A stretch of 64,000 nt of DNA from positions 50,255 to 114,254 of the forward strand of contig NZ_PPEG02000013.1 of assembly GCF_002899945.2 (NCBI RefSeq). Reading direction: 5' to 3'. Source of the DNA: Chryseobacterium viscerum (GTDB lineage: Bacteria; Bacteroidota; Bacteroidia; Flavobacteriales; Weeksellaceae). Below the pieces are notes generated by a model that saw only the letters and a list, made by a program, of their open reading frames with translations, was not told where the DNA came from and did no database searches. Within the stretch, counting starts at the first letter, position 1. Each line of letters starts with the position of its first letter. This document shows, piece by piece, positions 62,670-64,000 of this stretch. Both the position numbers and the translations under genes were made by a program.

Positions 62670-62949
62670 TTTTTTTCATTTTTTTGTATTTAAGATTGAT
62701 ATTGTAGAAATTTGAATATTCTTTGATATTGTTCAAAATTATTAATTTAAAAAGGTAATCCATAATATAAAACATAGATTAATGTCGAGAAATATAAAAT
62801 ACATACAAGGGTTATTGTATTGATACTTGATGTACCATTCTAATGTTTGAGATTAAATGCCATCATTCGATAAACATCACTGCTTACCATTAAATCATTA
62901 ATAAAAGATATCAGTAATACACATATTTATATTTACAACAAAAAATAAT

Positions 62950-63732
62950 TCACTTTTCTGAGCTACCTTCCTTCGTCAGTCTTTCTACAAAAACAGAAAT
63001 TGATTCTTCCATGCGAGCCAATGCACTTTCCAGGTTTTTTTGTTTCACAAAATATCTCACCTGGCTATTGTTGGTAAACGAAAACTCAATAAATTCTGAA
63101 ATTCTTTCCTTAGGAATACCTATACGGATAAAATCCTGATCATCTACCCTATCTCTAATCCATAAAATATCGTCCTGTAAGTCGTCATATTTATACCAGC
63201 GTTTCATCCTTCTTGCATCACCACTTATCAAATCATAGAGCGCCTGGATATCTAAAGTTCCTGTAACAGCCATAATAACAACCTGTTTCACTTCTGCGGG
63301 TTTGGGCCGCAGTTTGCCCACAGGTTGAGGAAGACCAACGGCATCCCGTACTTCTTTAGCTTTATCACCTTTTGTGAGCATTTTTGAATCTTTTCTCAGA
63401 TCTCCGGAAAGTTTAAATATTTTAACCTCTTCTATGGCTTGCGGAATTTTTGTCATTCTGATATGTTGGTTATTTATATTTCCATCTAGAACCACCGTTA
63501 TATTTAATCTCTCATATTTTTCCTTGACAAATCTTATCTTATCACCTGCTTTCCCCTCAATGGAGAATTGCCCCGAAAAATTACTATATACCTGTTGATT
63601 CTGGGTAATATTAATTACCAAAACTTGAGGGAGGAGAAAATCATCTTCATTAGTTATTTTTCCTGAGATGATCTGTTGTGAAAATAAATTTGAAAAGAAG
63701 AAAAGCATTATTGTCAGTAATAAAAACTTCAT
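62950..63732 (-). CDS. Exported protein with carboxypeptidase-regulatory-like domain
   Basis: 260 residues with a signal peptide ending LFSQQ. Residues 20-95 are a CarboxypepD_reg-like beta-sandwich (ISGKITNEDDFLLPQVLVIN, YSNFSGQFSIEGKAGDKIRF). After it comes an alpha-helical part (KMLTKGDKAKEVRDAVGLPQ, ISEFIEFSFTNNSQVRYFVK) without known enzyme motif. Such proteins are common in flavobacteria and probably act in the periplasm. Single gene. Confidence 0.85.
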   Translation of the reverse strand: MKFLLLTIMLFFFSNLFSQQIISGKITNEDDFLLPQVLVINITQNQQVYSNFSGQFSIEGKAGDKIRFVKEKYERLNITVVLDGNINNQHIRMTKIPQAIEEVKIFKLSGDLRKDSKMLTKGDKAKEVRDAVGLPQPVGKLRPKPAEVKQVVIMAVTGTLDIQALYDLISGDARRMKRWYKYDDLQDDILWIRDRVDDQDFIRIGIPKERISEFIEFSFTNNSQVRYFVKQKNLESALARMEESISVFVERLTKEGSSEK

Positions 63733-63806
63733 GAGGATATTTTTTAAAATATATAAAAACTATAAATTATTACTTTTAACTATCAGTAATTATTTGCTAT
63801 TAACCC

Positions 63807-63869
63807 TGAAGACTTTCCCAATATGCATTATACTCAATTTGTTGACTTCCCCTTATTGAAGACTTTCCC
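63807..63869 (+). repeat. Repeated TGAAGACTTTCCC motif before the IS end
   Basis: TGAAGACTTTCCC occurs at 63807-63819 and again exactly 50 bp later at 63857-63869, with a related TTGACTTCCCC between them, right before the IS end whose own first bases are GTAAACTTCCC. It may be residue of nested or repeated IS insertions. Confidence 0.4.
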
Positions 63870-63873
63870 TTTT

Positions 63874-63925
63874 GGTAAACTTCCCTGTTTTTCAGACCAA
63901 TTAAAATTATTAAATTTAGTTTGTT
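63874..63925 (+). mobile_element. Left end of an IS3-type element
   Basis: Starts GGTAAACTTCCCTG and is identical for 52 bp to 14488-14539. It lies immediately before the transposase start at 63933. The shared left border marks the IS terminus. Confidence 0.75.
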
Positions 63926-63932
63926 AAACATT

Positions 63933-64000
63933 ATGAAAAAGAGCAAATTTTCAGAACATCAGATTATCAATATTCTGAAAGAATATGAATCTGGGAAAGC
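63933..64000 (+). CDS. IS3-family transposase OrfA, N-terminus only
   Basis: The visible 22 residues, beginning MKKSKFSEHQIINILKEYES, are the typical start of the helix-turn-helix OrfA of IS3-family elements (S-x-x-Q-I-x-x-I-L-K-E). The gene runs out of the window. Confidence 0.8.
   Translation, partial: MKKSKFSEHQIINILKEYESGK

Noticed and set aside
1..64000. CRISPR array, rRNA or tRNA genes
   Set aside because: I saw no regularly spaced repeats and no cloverleaf or rRNA-like sequence on either strand; a dedicated scan was not possible.

Overview
The window looks like chromosome of a low-GC Bacteroidota bacterium, most likely a flavobacterium of the Chryseobacterium/Weeksellaceae type. The signs are a SusC/SusD pair, a one-piece hybrid two-component regulator, TAnnTTTG-type -7 promoter motifs, a fructan locus laid out as in Bacteroides, and many exported proteins with MKK-type signal peptides. 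The assignment comes from gene content only.

Positions 1-9.4 kb are accessory: the tail of an unknown ORF, a NADAR-domain protein, a decayed lipoprotein, small hypothetical genes, and a topB / DUF3945-like / helix-turn-helix module typical of Bacteroidota conjugative elements but without transfer or integrase genes here. From 9.5 to 14.5 kb come an exported class-3 lipase, a DJ-1/PfpI protein and a repair group: AlkB, an S24-type repressor and a divergent DinB polymerase sharing an operator-like palindrome. DinB stops exactly where a 52-bp copy of an IS end begins. The same 52 bp precedes a transposase start at the right edge of the window.

14.5-24 kb is rich in decay: an intact surface protein of a GIN..P..LDV repeat family with a broken paralogue beside it, a multi-lesion serine hydrolase pseudogene, an NmrA reductase with a divergent HxlR regulator, a SUKH protein, and a cytosolic histidine kinase/LuxR response regulator pair.

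24.8-31.3 kb is a minus-strand fimbria-like operon: pilin-like subunit, PapD-like chaperone, an outer-membrane barrel resembling an usher (split by an A7 tract) and a large subunit whose C-terminal domain resembles the pilin. A second, decayed pilin lies upstream. I regard this as the most interesting system in the window.

31.9-46.8 kb is a complete fructan utilisation locus on the minus strand: hybrid sensor with a sugar-binding periplasmic domain, sugar porter, GH32 hydrolase, SusC, SusD, DUF4960 lipoprotein, GH32-type lipoprotein and fructokinase. Outside the cell fructan would be cut and imported, and fructose would be phosphorylated in the cytosol.

47-49.3 kb holds three broken genes. 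49.3-54.5 kb carries an unusual pckA-gcvH-gcvT-(gcvH-like) operon, a divergent Crp/Fnr regulator and a DUF1275 membrane protein. 54.9-60.6 kb is a second sugar operon: LacI regulator, PfkB kinase, FucP-like symporter, LamB-like porin and ketohexose-epimerase-like protein, with two palindromic operators sharing GTTAAACGTTTAAC. The right end has an IS3 remnant, another GIN/LDV surface protein, a carboxypeptidase-regulatory-like exported protein and the start of an IS3 element.
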